Positions 1 to 6,857 of a DNA stretch of 64,000 nucleotides are shown here, in pieces. Each line of letters opens with the position of its first letter. Position 1 is the stretch's first letter. The notes beneath the pieces were generated by a model. It did not search any database. It was not told where the DNA came from and saw only the letters and a program-made list of their open reading frames with translations. The position numbers and the translations under genes are program-made. Source of the stretch: Micromonospora andamanensis (GTDB lineage Bacteria; Actinomycetota; Actinomycetes; Mycobacteriales; Micromonosporaceae); assembly GCF_016863495.1 (NCBI RefSeq), contig NZ_BOOZ01000005.1, forward strand, positions 1 to 64,000, in the 5' to 3' direction.

Positions 1-580
1 AAGTGGTCTCGCCGTGTGTAGCGAGATAACGCGAAGCTCGCCCCCGCATCTGCCCGCCCCCCGATCGCGATCATGTTCAAGACAAGCAAGAGGCCAAGGA
101 GCACCGCGTAGACGGCCGGCCCAAACGCAGTGGCACCGTGGGACAGCAGGCCAGCAGGAGCACCGTTAGGACCACACAGCCCAGTGCTGCCACAGCTTCG
201 ACTTGCCGCGCGACGCCGTAGGCACGAAGGGTACCGAGGCGTGCGCCCCACCGGTTAGATCTTCCATCCGGGGTGATCTGGCAGCAGGTCACTTCCAGCG
301 GTATTGATCTAGGCAGGGGTCTTTGTCGATCAAACCGAACGACTGCGACGCTGACCTGCTGACGTACATGTCGTCGATGGCCAACGCTGGCCACCACTGG
401 CTCCCCTTGACGGCCTGGGCGCGGCCTGATCTTGGTTGACGAGGCCGCGACGCTGCACACGGTGCCGAACGCTCTGCGTAGCCGTCGTAGATAGCTTGAG
501 CTCTACGTCTGGCTCCCCCATGTGGCTGACGCATCGGAGCAACCATTTGGTGTAGCTTCTAGCTTACGGGAAGTAATGGG
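1..580. other. Left-edge stretch without a confident gene
   Basis: No complete gene can be supported here. On the minus strand, hydrophobic stretches that look like membrane segments appear in two different frames between about 40 and 190. This could be the decayed or frameshifted remains of a membrane protein running off the left edge, but no family is recognisable. The rest, about 240-580, shows no coding signal I trust. The base composition here and up to about 2 kb is visibly less GC-rich than the rest of the window, which fits an accessory or acquired patch. Confidence 0.4.
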
Positions 581-1192
581 GTGATTTTTGTGGGCAAGAG
601 CCGGGGGCGCGCTCCCAAGCCACCCCCTACATCAGCTCCATTGCGCTCAATGCGTCGATGGTCTTGGATTATCGGTCTTGGCTCTGTCATTGATCTCGCG
701 GGGGAAGGCACCAGATCGGCGCTCCTCTCGAACGTTGGGGCGGCTGGAGCGCTCGCGTCAGATGAAGAAAGGTTAAGGAGCAGCGAACTTCAATTCCGTA
801 CCGACTACAAAGGAAGAGCGAATCCACGAAAGCACGCGTCTTCGACTGGCGTTGAACCGGAGCCGCTGGAAGTTCCTGCGGGCGCAACGGTAACGATCAG
901 AGTGGACACATACGACGACTTTCGCGAGATTGCCCGAGCGGTTATGGATGGCGAGTCGGTGTTTGTTGACCTGCGTTACACTGATGAGCAAATCGCTAAG
1001 CGCTGCGTTGATTTCGCCGCAGGGCTAGTGTTCGGGCTTCGAGGCACCATAGCGAGAGTCAGTCGGGCCACATTCCTCTTAACGCCGGCCAATAGTGCAT
1101 TCGAAGTCCCGCCACAGAGCTCCCATCAAGGCTACGACCAGCCCGCAGGTCAAGTCGGATGGGTAATCCGTGACGCTGGCAGGAGTGCATAA
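581..1192 (+). CDS. SepF-like protein (SepF paralog)
   Basis: This 203-residue protein carries a C-terminal SepF-type domain at about residues 95-175. The domain has the family order: a valine-rich strand, DDFREIARAVMDG, VFVDLRYTDEQIAKRCVDFA, then GLVFGLRGTI and FLLTP at the end. SepF is a cytoplasmic cell-division protein that tethers FtsZ to the membrane. This copy has an unusual N-terminus and a C-terminal tail of about 25 residues, and it lies outside any dcw cluster, so it is a paralog rather than the housekeeping SepF. Translation starts at a GTG with only a weak ribosome site. It abuts the next gene directly (TAA then ATG), which suggests one transcript. The division role is inferred from the fold only. 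Confidence 0.75.
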   Translation: MIFVGKSRGRAPKPPPTSAPLRSMRRWSWIIGLGSVIDLAGEGTRSALLSNVGAAGALASDEERLRSSELQFRTDYKGRANPRKHASSTGVEPEPLEVPAGATVTIRVDTYDDFREIARAVMDGESVFVDLRYTDEQIAKRCVDFAAGLVFGLRGTIARVSRATFLLTPANSAFEVPPQSSHQGYDQPAGQVGWVIRDAGRSA

Positions 1193-1554
1193 ATGACCAG
1201 CACAGCAGGACCTCCCAAGCAAAGAAGCCGAAAGACTGCACCGCTTTCCTTTCGTGAGAACTACCTGGCTCTAGAGCAAGAGTACCGTCATGAGATGGGC
1301 CGATCCGCAGTAGCGCTCGCACGCCGCGCCCAAGTCTTTGCCTTCGTTCTCGCGGGACTCTTTTTATCTGCCGGGACTGTGTCAATCTTGTCTGGCCATG
1401 ACGTTGCGGGCGCGGCGATCGCAGTAACTGCATCGGTCTCCCTGGCGACAGCTTCCTCGCCGGCAACCGGGCTCATGCCAGCGCTACCGCCCATGACGAG
1501 GCCAAGCCCGAGCGTGACAGCGAGGCGGCGGAGGAGAGCGGGCAGGCTAGTTGA
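1193..1554 (+). pseudogene. DUF2335-like small membrane protein, frameshifted
   Basis: The start codon directly follows the SepF-like gene. The first 86 codons encode an N-terminal amphipathic segment (FRENYLALEQEYRHEMGRSA) and a hydrophobic hairpin with GHDVAGAAIAV in its turn. This resembles the DUF2335 family of small predicted membrane proteins. After about position 1452 the original frame becomes unlike any membrane protein and would run to 1936, antisense to the NUDIX gene. The -1 frame instead continues as FLAGNRAHASATAHDEAKP and ends with a charged tail and TGA at 1552-1554. A single missing base in the GCTTCC run at 1451-1456 explains both. It is either a real frameshift or a sequencing error. 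The family assignment is moderate. Confidence 0.6.
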
Positions 1555-1615
1555 ACGATGGCTTGGCAACCCGTTCCTGCTGTGGCTGGCTTCCGTCGGC
1601 TCTGACACCATTCCG

Positions 1616-2083
1616 TTAGATTGCGTCGCCGTGCTCTGCGTAAGCGGAGCCTCTGGTGCTATGGGCCGCAATCGCGGTACGGATTCTTCGGGCAAGCCGG
1701 GACGGTACGTGCTGCTCCAGCCTCTCAGCAGCCACATAGCGCCATTCAGTGAGTTCCGCGTCTTCAAAGCGGATGGCGTGTTCTTGCTTCTCGGTGAGTG
1801 TTCCGCCGTCGAAGATGAAGAGGAGTTTGTCGCCTTCGTGTTCGGCGGGCGCCCAGTCCACGACCAGCATCGAGCCGATTCGGACCGTGAGGCCAAGCTC
1901 CTCTTCGACCTCGCGCAAGCAGGCGGAGCGGGGTGATTCGCCGGGTTCGACGTAGCCGCCGGGGATGTCCCAGTGGTCTTTGTAGCTGGGCTTCACGAGG
2001 AGGACTCGACCCGCGGCGTCGAAGAAGAGGGCGCCTGCGGCGACGCGGGGGGTTGCCATGGGTGGCGTCTCGTTGGCCGTCAC
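1616..2083 (-). CDS. NUDIX hydrolase
   Basis: This 155-residue protein contains a complete Nudix box, GGYVEPGESPRSACLREVEE followed by ELGL. It matches the GX5EX7REUXEEXGU pattern that binds the divalent metal and cleaves nucleoside diphosphate-X substrates. The substrate cannot be predicted. It lies 24 bases downstream of the XRE regulator on the same strand and is probably cotranscribed with it. The given start is a GTG; an ATG eight codons further in is an equally plausible start because neither has a strong ribosome site. Confidence 0.88.
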   Translation of the reverse strand: MTANETPPMATPRVAAGALFFDAAGRVLLVKPSYKDHWDIPGGYVEPGESPRSACLREVEEELGLTVRIGSMLVVDWAPAEHEGDKLLFIFDGGTLTEKQEHAIRFEDAELTEWRYVAAERLEQHVPSRLARRIRTAIAAHSTRGSAYAEHGDAI

Positions 2084-2107
2084 CAGGGCAGCGTAAACGG
2101 GCTGGGG

Positions 2108-3331
2108 TCAGTCGAGCACCTTGAGCCGGCGGGCGAGGCTGACCAGTTCGGTGGAGGGTTTGCCGCGTTGTCGGCGGACCCAGGTGAGGGCGAGTTGGCG
2201 GCTGAGGAAGTGGTGGCGGACTTGTTCGGGTGCCATCTGTTCGGCGTCGAGCAGCATGGCTTGGGCGTCGTCGACCCGGTTCCACGAGCTGTAGGCGCGG
2301 GCGACCTCCAGGGCGTGCCGGACTCGGCGTTCCATGGGTAGGCCGGTGGTGTCGACGCGGGGGCCGAGGTCGATGGCGACTTGCAGGTCGCCTAGTTCGG
2401 CGGCGGTGGCAACGCGGTGGATGGCGACGTTGGTCGGGCCGAACGCGGTCCACAGGTGGTTGGCGTCGGCACCGAGTTTGCTGGCGGCCTGGTCGGCTGC
2501 GGTGAGGAAGGTGCGGGTGGTGCCCGGGTCGTTGGCGCGTGCGGCGGCCATGGAGCCGGACAGGAACAGGGTGCCGTAGACGGACAGCAGTTCGGGTGTG
2601 GCGTGGCTGAGGTGGGGTTCGAGGTAGCTGGCGGCGTCTTCGGTGAGGCGTACGGCGTCGGTGTAGCGGCCGGTGGCGTGCAGGGCGTGACCGACGGATC
2701 GGAACAGGGAGCCGGTGATGAGCGGGTCACCGGTGGGGCGGACGGCGGACAGGCCGCGGTCGGCGGCGATCCAGGCGAGGTCACTTTCCCCGAGTTTGGT
2801 GAGCTGCGTGGCCGCGAGCTGGTAGGCCAGGCCGAGGAGCCGGCGGGCGTCGTCCTGGTCGTCGCCGTCGTGGTGGTCGGCGGCGACCTGGGCGCGGTGG
2901 AGTAGGTCGGGTAGCCGGCTGGTGACGTACCCGAATCGGGAGTCCTGGTAGGCGTCCCAGAGTGCCCCGACTTCCTTCCTGAGCACGGCGATGCTGGGTG
3001 GTTCCGCGTCGGTGTCGCCGCCGAACGGGGCGAGGGCGCGGTAGTTCATCAGGGCGGCGCGCAGCGCGGGCACGGTGTGGGTGCCGCTTTCGGTGGTCCA
3101 GTCGAGCAGGGAGGGTTCGCCGAGCAGGTCGCCGAGGGAGATGTCCAGGGCTTCGGCGAGCGACTTGATGACGGACAGGCGGTCCAGGTCTATCCGGTTG
3201 TTCTCGACTTTGCCGAGCCAGTCGGCGGTTCGGCCGATGAGTCCGGCGAGGACTTCTTGCGATAGGCCGCGTCGACGGCGGTACCAGGCGACGCGTTCGC
3301 CGATGGTCAGGGTGGTGGTGGTCCCGCGCAT
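2108..3331 (-). CDS. XRE-family transcriptional regulator with TPR-like C-terminus
   Basis: The 407-residue protein has an N-terminal helix-turn-helix of the Cro/C1 type (residues about 8-65, with RRRRGLSQEVLAGLIGRTADW). A long alpha-helical region resembling the TPR-rich effector domains of actinobacterial XRE regulators follows. The ATG at 3331 was chosen because a GGGGAG ribosome site lies about 11 bases upstream and the helix-turn-helix begins soon after. An in-frame upstream extension exists but looks non-coding. The gene is divergent from a cassette of small genes starting at 3415, so it may control that cassette. It is cotranscribed with the downstream NUDIX gene. The ligand is unknown. 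Confidence 0.85.
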   Translation of the reverse strand: MRGTTTTLTIGERVAWYRRRRGLSQEVLAGLIGRTADWLGKVENNRIDLDRLSVIKSLAEALDISLGDLLGEPSLLDWTTESGTHTVPALRAALMNYRALAPFGGDTDAEPPSIAVLRKEVGALWDAYQDSRFGYVTSRLPDLLHRAQVAADHHDGDDQDDARRLLGLAYQLAATQLTKLGESDLAWIAADRGLSAVRPTGDPLITGSLFRSVGHALHATGRYTDAVRLTEDAASYLEPHLSHATPELLSVYGTLFLSGSMAAARANDPGTTRTFLTAADQAASKLGADANHLWTAFGPTNVAIHRVATAAELGDLQVAIDLGPRVDTTGLPMERRVRHALEVARAYSSWNRVDDAQAMLLDAEQMAPEQVRHHFLSRQLALTWVRRQRGKPSTELVSLARRLKVLD

Positions 3332-3414
3332 GGGTTCACTGTCTCCCCTCGGTCGGCGGCGACCCCGGAAGGTTTTTCCGGGTCGCTGGACGGTTCGTGC
3401 CACAGCCTGTGTGC

Positions 3415-3588
3415 ATGACGGGGCTGAACGTATCGACCAACTGCCAATCCTGCTCCGGCGTGGGCTGGAAGTACACCCTCGCCCGTTCCCAGGTCCGGGC
3501 GATCGGCCGGGGAGCGGAGCGCACGCGCCCGCTGGCCCGGCGGTCCTGCCTGGACTGTGCGGGGTCCGGTCGTTCGGTGTCCTGCTGA
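3415..3588 (+). CDS. Small protein with two CxxCxGxG motifs
   Basis: The predicted 57-residue protein has one CQSCSGVG motif near the start (about residue 10) and one CLDCAGSG motif near the end (about residue 46). This is the spacing unit of DnaJ-type zinc fingers, so a single zinc site made of four cysteines is plausible. Nothing else is recognisable. It is the first gene of a short cassette divergent from the XRE regulator. The start could also be an in-frame codon six codons upstream. Function is unknown; the cysteine motifs are direct observation, zinc binding is inference. Confidence 0.6.
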   Translation: MTGLNVSTNCQSCSGVGWKYTLARSQVRAIGRGAERTRPLARRSCLDCAGSGRSVSC

Positions 3589-3612
3589 GGCTGGCCCGGG
3601 GTGGGTGCTGGC

Positions 3613-3969
3613 ATGGGACCGCGACCCGAACGACGGTCCCGACTGAGCCCGCCCGCCTCGGTGCCTCGCAGGCAGCAACCCCTCCCGCCGGGCGCACCGA
3701 ATCCGGGTGACCTGGTGCTGTTGGACGGTCGGGCATCGGTGCAGTTCGGCGGTGACCGGGCGCTGTGGCTGCGGGTGTCCTCGATCTGTGACCGGCCGAC
3801 GTATGACGGCTGGATCTGGCTCGCCGGCTACGCCATCAACCCGACCACCGGGGAGGCGTTGGCGCGGCGGGAGGTCTTTGCGCGGATCGCCGGCCTTCAG
3901 ATCAACCCTCAACTACCCGCCGGTCCGTCGGGAACGGCACGGCAGACGACGAGGAGACGTGGTGTTTGA
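3613..3969 (+). CDS. Hypothetical protein, cassette gene 2
   Basis: The 118-residue protein has a basic, proline-rich N-terminus. It then has a compact beta-rich region (DLVLLDGRASVQFGG, then ALWLRVSSI, then WIWLAGYAINPTTGEALARR). I recognise no family. The WIWL..Y.INP..GEA pattern recurs in altered form in the next gene (QWIWVEGTKVNPRHQRGERT). The two may therefore be paralogous or share a small beta fold. Its last eight bases overlap the GTG start of the next gene, so translation is probably coupled. An in-frame GTG lies 12 bases upstream as an alternative start. Confidence 0.65.
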   Translation: MGPRPERRSRLSPPASVPRRQQPLPPGAPNPGDLVLLDGRASVQFGGDRALWLRVSSICDRPTYDGWIWLAGYAINPTTGEALARREVFARIAGLQINPQLPAGPSGTARQTTRRRGV

Positions 3970-4204
3970 CCTACGGGTACGACTCGGCGCCGTGCTGCAC
4001 ATCGACGCCGCCGACCGCTACCGCCCTACCGACGGGCCAATGACGTTGCGAGTGACCGGGGTTCGCCTGGTGCTCAACCGGCCGGAGCGGGAGCAGTGGA
4101 TCTGGGTCGAGGGCACCAAGGTCAACCCACGCCACCAACGCGGCGAACGCACGCAAGTCCTCGTGCCGACCCGGTTGCTGGCGTCGAAGGGCGAGGTGCG
4201 GTGA
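3962..4204 (+). CDS. Hypothetical protein, cassette gene 3
   Basis: The 80-residue protein is beta-rich (LRVRLGAVLHI, PMTLRVTGVRLVL, QWIWVEGTKVNP). It resembles a shortened version of its upstream neighbour, sharing the WIW..G..VNP..G pattern. The GTG start at 3962 is preceded by GAGGAG and lies inside the end of the previous gene; its TGA overlaps the next GTG start as GTGA. This tight packing argues for an expressed operon. No functional assignment is possible. Confidence 0.65.
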   Translation: MFDLRVRLGAVLHIDAADRYRPTDGPMTLRVTGVRLVLNRPEREQWIWVEGTKVNPRHQRGERTQVLVPTRLLASKGEVR

Positions 4205-4434
4205 CCACGTATCTGTCGGAGGCGGTGCGGGATCAGTTGCGGGCGGCGCAGTCGCAGCTTGACCGGCACATCTCGTCGAGCGTGGATGGGCGCTGTCCTG
4301 TCTGTGGTGTGGAGGGTCCGTGTCCGCAGCGGCGGGCGGCGTTGCGGGTGTTCGGCCGGTACGGCTGCCTGCCTCGGCGGTGGCCGGGCGCAACCCGTCC
4401 CGAACGGGTCCAGGCGTCGTCGTGGTCGGGGTGA
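4201..4434 (+). CDS. Hypothetical Cys-containing small protein, cassette gene 4
   Basis: The 77-residue protein starts at a GTG overlapping the previous stop (GTGA). The N-terminal half is helical (YLSEAVRDQLRAAQSQLDRHI). A CPVCGVEGPCPQRRA segment follows, with a further cysteine at YGCLP, giving four cysteines that could bind a metal. No family is recognised. It closes the four-gene cassette divergent from the XRE regulator. A gap of about 180 bases to the tRNA gene follows, in which I see nothing. Confidence 0.6.
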   Translation: MTTYLSEAVRDQLRAAQSQLDRHISSSVDGRCPVCGVEGPCPQRRAALRVFGRYGCLPRRWPGATRPERVQASSWSG

Positions 4435-4615
4435 TTGGCCGCTGCGGTCGGGCTCTGACCTGCTCGGAAGCTTGACTCAAGCGTCCAAGATCATTGCACG
4501 CATTTTGCACGGCCGCTGCAACGGCGGCTTCGGGTGGCATTCGGCTGCACACCTCGGCCGATCGATGGGGAAGCGTATCCGCAGGCCAAAAGGACGTTCT
4601 GGCTGATCTTTGAGG

Positions 4616-4688
4616 TGCCCCCGGCAGGATTCGAACCTGCGACACACGGTTTAGGAAACCGATGCTCTATCCCCTGAGCTACGAGGGC
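4616..4688 (-). tRNA. tRNA-Arg (anticodon CCT)
   Basis: A complete 73-nucleotide cloverleaf is present on the minus strand. The acceptor stem GCCCTCG pairs with CGGGGGC, the D arm has GCTC/GAGC, and the anticodon loop TTCCTAA carries CCT, which reads AGG. A 5-nucleotide variable loop and a T arm GCAGG-TTCGAAT-CCTGC follow, then discriminator A. The terminal CCA is not encoded in full. The 5' half of this gene and its upstream flank are duplicated at about 6.52 kb. Confidence 0.95.
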
Positions 4689-4743
4689 GCGAGGGCACAG
4701 TCTAGCGACCTGGGGTTCACCTGGGGTGGCAGGGAGTGGCCCC
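4647..4743. repeat. Direct repeat, copy 1 (tRNA-Arg 5' half plus flank)
   Basis: This stretch covers the anticodon loop to the 5' end of tRNA-Arg plus about 55 bases upstream of it. It matches 6520-6615 in the same orientation with only scattered differences. A second, shorter match (5068-5092 versus 6687-6710, around TAGCGGTG and CCCCTTCCACGA) shows that the repeated unit originally extended further. In this copy the unit is longer and contains an IS110 remnant. Confidence 0.85.
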
Positions 4744-4859
4744 CGTTCACCCACGCTCCCCGGACCGCCGTTCTCCCAGCCCAGGACCGCACTCGAAGTC
4801 GCCATGCGACTCCGGGTGATCTTGGCAGACCGGGTGGATCAGCCGGCGGGACCAGGGTC

Positions 4860-5030
4860 TCATCGGCGGGGTGACGGGCTGGTTCAGGCTGCGGCGCGGA
4901 CCGGCGTTGCTGGCCGGGTATAGGTTTGCGGTCGCGGATCAGTGCCCAGAGGACGTCAACGTGTCGTCGGGCGAGGGCGAGTATGGCTTGCCGGTGGTTT
5001 TTGCCTTCGGCGCGACCAGCCGTGGTGGCT
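4860..5030 (-). pseudogene. IS110-family transposase C-terminal remnant
   Basis: On the minus strand, positions 5014 to 4922 read RAEGKNHRQAILALARRHVD and then VLWALIRDRKP. This is the highly conserved C-terminal signature of IS110-family transposases (usually RAEGK.H.QA..ALARRRV.VLWA..RD). The rest of the transposase is absent upstream, and no intact gene or defined ends can be seen. It sits inside copy 1 of the direct repeat and is missing from copy 2. It marks past mobile-element activity next to tRNA-Arg. Confidence 0.7.
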
Positions 5031-5214
5031 GGCCTACCTCGACACCGGCGCCGGAGCAGTTGTCCGTGCGTAGCGGTGGACCCCTTCCACGAACCGCCCC
5101 GTGCGCCTCTCCCGCAAATCGAACATCAAACAACCGCGTGTCGAACGCCTGCCTTGCCGCAGATCGAAAGCAAGCGGCCCCGCAGATCGGAAATGCGGCG
5201 GTTATCATGACGCC

Positions 5215-6477
5215 GTGCCCACACCGCATCTAATCCCCCGCCGCGCCGCCGCGCAGGTAAACGCTGCTCTGGCGGACACCCGCGTCGTCTTGATCAGCGG
5301 GGCACGCCAAGCAGGCAAGAGCACCCTGGTTCGCCTCGTTGCCGGCGACCGTCTGGCCGAGCGCCGCGATCTTGATCGGGCTCAGGACCGGGCGGCGGCG
5401 ATCGCCGATCCGGTCGGGTTCGTGGACTCCTCCGAGCTCTTGGTCATCGACGAGATCCAGCGCGCTCCGGAGCTCCTGCTGGCCATCAAGGCTGCCGTCG
5501 ACGAGGATCCCCGTCCTGGCCGGTACCTGCTCACCGGATCGTCTCGGCTGTTCGGCATGGTGGCTGCGCCGGACGCGCTGCCCGGTCGGATGGAAACCGT
5601 CGAGCTCTGGCCATTTTCCCAAGGCGAACTCGACGGAGCCCTGGACGGATTCATCGACGCCGTCTTCGCGCTCGGTCCGGACCTACGACACGAGTCGGAC
5701 GTGACCCGCGCCGACTACGCAGCCCGAATCGTGCGCGGCGGCCTACCCGAGGCCACCACCCGTACCGACCCACGCCGCCGCCAACGATTCCTCGACGCCT
5801 ACGTCCAGGCGCTCATCGACCGCGACGTCCGGCAGCTGTCCGACATCCAGCGCAAGGGCGAGCTACGCAGGCTGGTACGCCTCCTCGCGGCCAGATCCGC
5901 GACCATCATCGCCGCGAACTCCCTCGAATCCACCCTCGGACTGAGCCGGCCGACGATCGCCCGATACCTCCGAGCCCTGGAAGAGATCTTCCTGATCAAA
6001 CGGATTCCCGGTTGGTCCCGCAACCTGGGCACCCGTGCCACCGCCGCGTCGAAGCTGATCTTCGTCGACTCGGGCATCGCCGCCAATGAAATCGCGACCG
6101 ACGCCCGGGCACTGCTCCGGCCGGGTGCACCGTTCGGCCCACTGCTCGAGTCATTTGTGCTGTCCGAGCTGTCCCGGCAGCTCACCTGGTCCGAGGAGTT
6201 CGTCGATCTGTCCCACTACCGCGACCAGAGCAGGTACGAAGTCGACGCGGTGCTCGAGAACCGAGCTGGTCAGGTGGTCGGAATCGAGGTCAAAGCAGCC
6301 AGCACCGTCGGACCCGACGACTTCCGCGGCCTACGCCGACTGGCCGACCGCCTCGGCGACGACTTCATCGCCGGCATCGTCCTCTATACCGGAACCGCCA
6401 CGCTGCCGTTCGGCGACAGACTCCGTGCCATGCCGGTCAGCGCCCTGTGGCAGGTTTCCGCCTCGACAGCAGATTGA
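5215..6477 (+). CDS. AAA/DUF4143 ATP-binding protein
   Basis: The 420-residue protein has a Walker A motif GARQAGKST at residues 29-37, Walker B LLVIDEIQ, and a sensor-like LTGSS. These are typical of the AAA_14 domain. A C-terminal DUF4143 region follows, ending in the nuclease-like pattern YEVDAVLE...GIEVKA. Family members are widespread in accessory regions of bacteria and archaea and their biological role is poorly defined. The GTG at 5215 is the likely start because homologous sequence begins at PHLIPRR; an in-frame ATG at 5101 would add an unrelated Arg/Cys-rich leader. The gene lies between two copies of a tRNA-derived direct repeat, so it probably arrived or was trapped there by recombination. 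Confidence 0.85.
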   Translation: MPTPHLIPRRAAAQVNAALADTRVVLISGARQAGKSTLVRLVAGDRLAERRDLDRAQDRAAAIADPVGFVDSSELLVIDEIQRAPELLLAIKAAVDEDPRPGRYLLTGSSRLFGMVAAPDALPGRMETVELWPFSQGELDGALDGFIDAVFALGPDLRHESDVTRADYAARIVRGGLPEATTRTDPRRRQRFLDAYVQALIDRDVRQLSDIQRKGELRRLVRLLAARSATIIAANSLESTLGLSRPTIARYLRALEEIFLIKRIPGWSRNLGTRATAASKLIFVDSGIAANEIATDARALLRPGAPFGPLLESFVLSELSRQLTWSEEFVDLSHYRDQSRYEVDAVLENRAGQVVGIEVKAASTVGPDDFRGLRRLADRLGDDFIAGIVLYTGTATLPFGDRLRAMPVSALWQVSASTAD

Positions 6478-6519
6478 CTTCGCTCGCAGGCCGCTCCTCA
6501 GCCGAGACGCACGGAGCGT

Positions 6520-6615
6520 CGGGTTAGAAACCGATGCTCTATCCCCCTGAGCTACGAGGACGCGAGGGCACGATCTAGCGACCTGGGGTTCCGCTGGGGT
6601 GGCAGGGCGTGCCCC
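6520..6615. repeat. Direct repeat, copy 2; region 6478-6857 otherwise non-coding
   Basis: This is the second copy of the tRNA-Arg 5'-half repeat. It lacks the tRNA 3' half, so it cannot be a functional tRNA, and it carries an extra C in the ATCCCC run. Similarity resumes at 6687-6710. The remaining gap before the GDSL gene shows no coding signal; its last part must contain the promoter and the AGGAGG ribosome site (6845-6850) of the next gene. Confidence 0.85.
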
Positions 6616-6857
6616 ACGCTGATCAGTGTCGCCAGAACCCTTTCCCGCAGCCCATCGTCACTGCCCAACCGACCCATAGCGACGCGGCGTAGCGGTGTCC
6701 CCTTCCACGATTGCCCCGGGAGGCCCGCTCTGCTGATCTTCAGCAAGCGAGCACGCCTCTTTGCGTATTTTCACGGATCCGCGCCCAGTTACTGATTGCC
6801 TAGCATCGATCTCACCACCTGTCACGTGGCGATCACATCACGCTAGGAGGTTGGGCA

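Noticed and set aside
1..190. Frameshifted membrane protein at the left edge
   Set aside because: Hydrophobic stretches occur in two frames but no family pattern or start can be recognised, so it is not listed as a gene.
4647..6710. Integrative element at tRNA-Arg
   Set aside because: No integrase or excisionase gene is present and the duplicated part is the tRNA 5' half, so a classical tRNA-targeted island is not supported.
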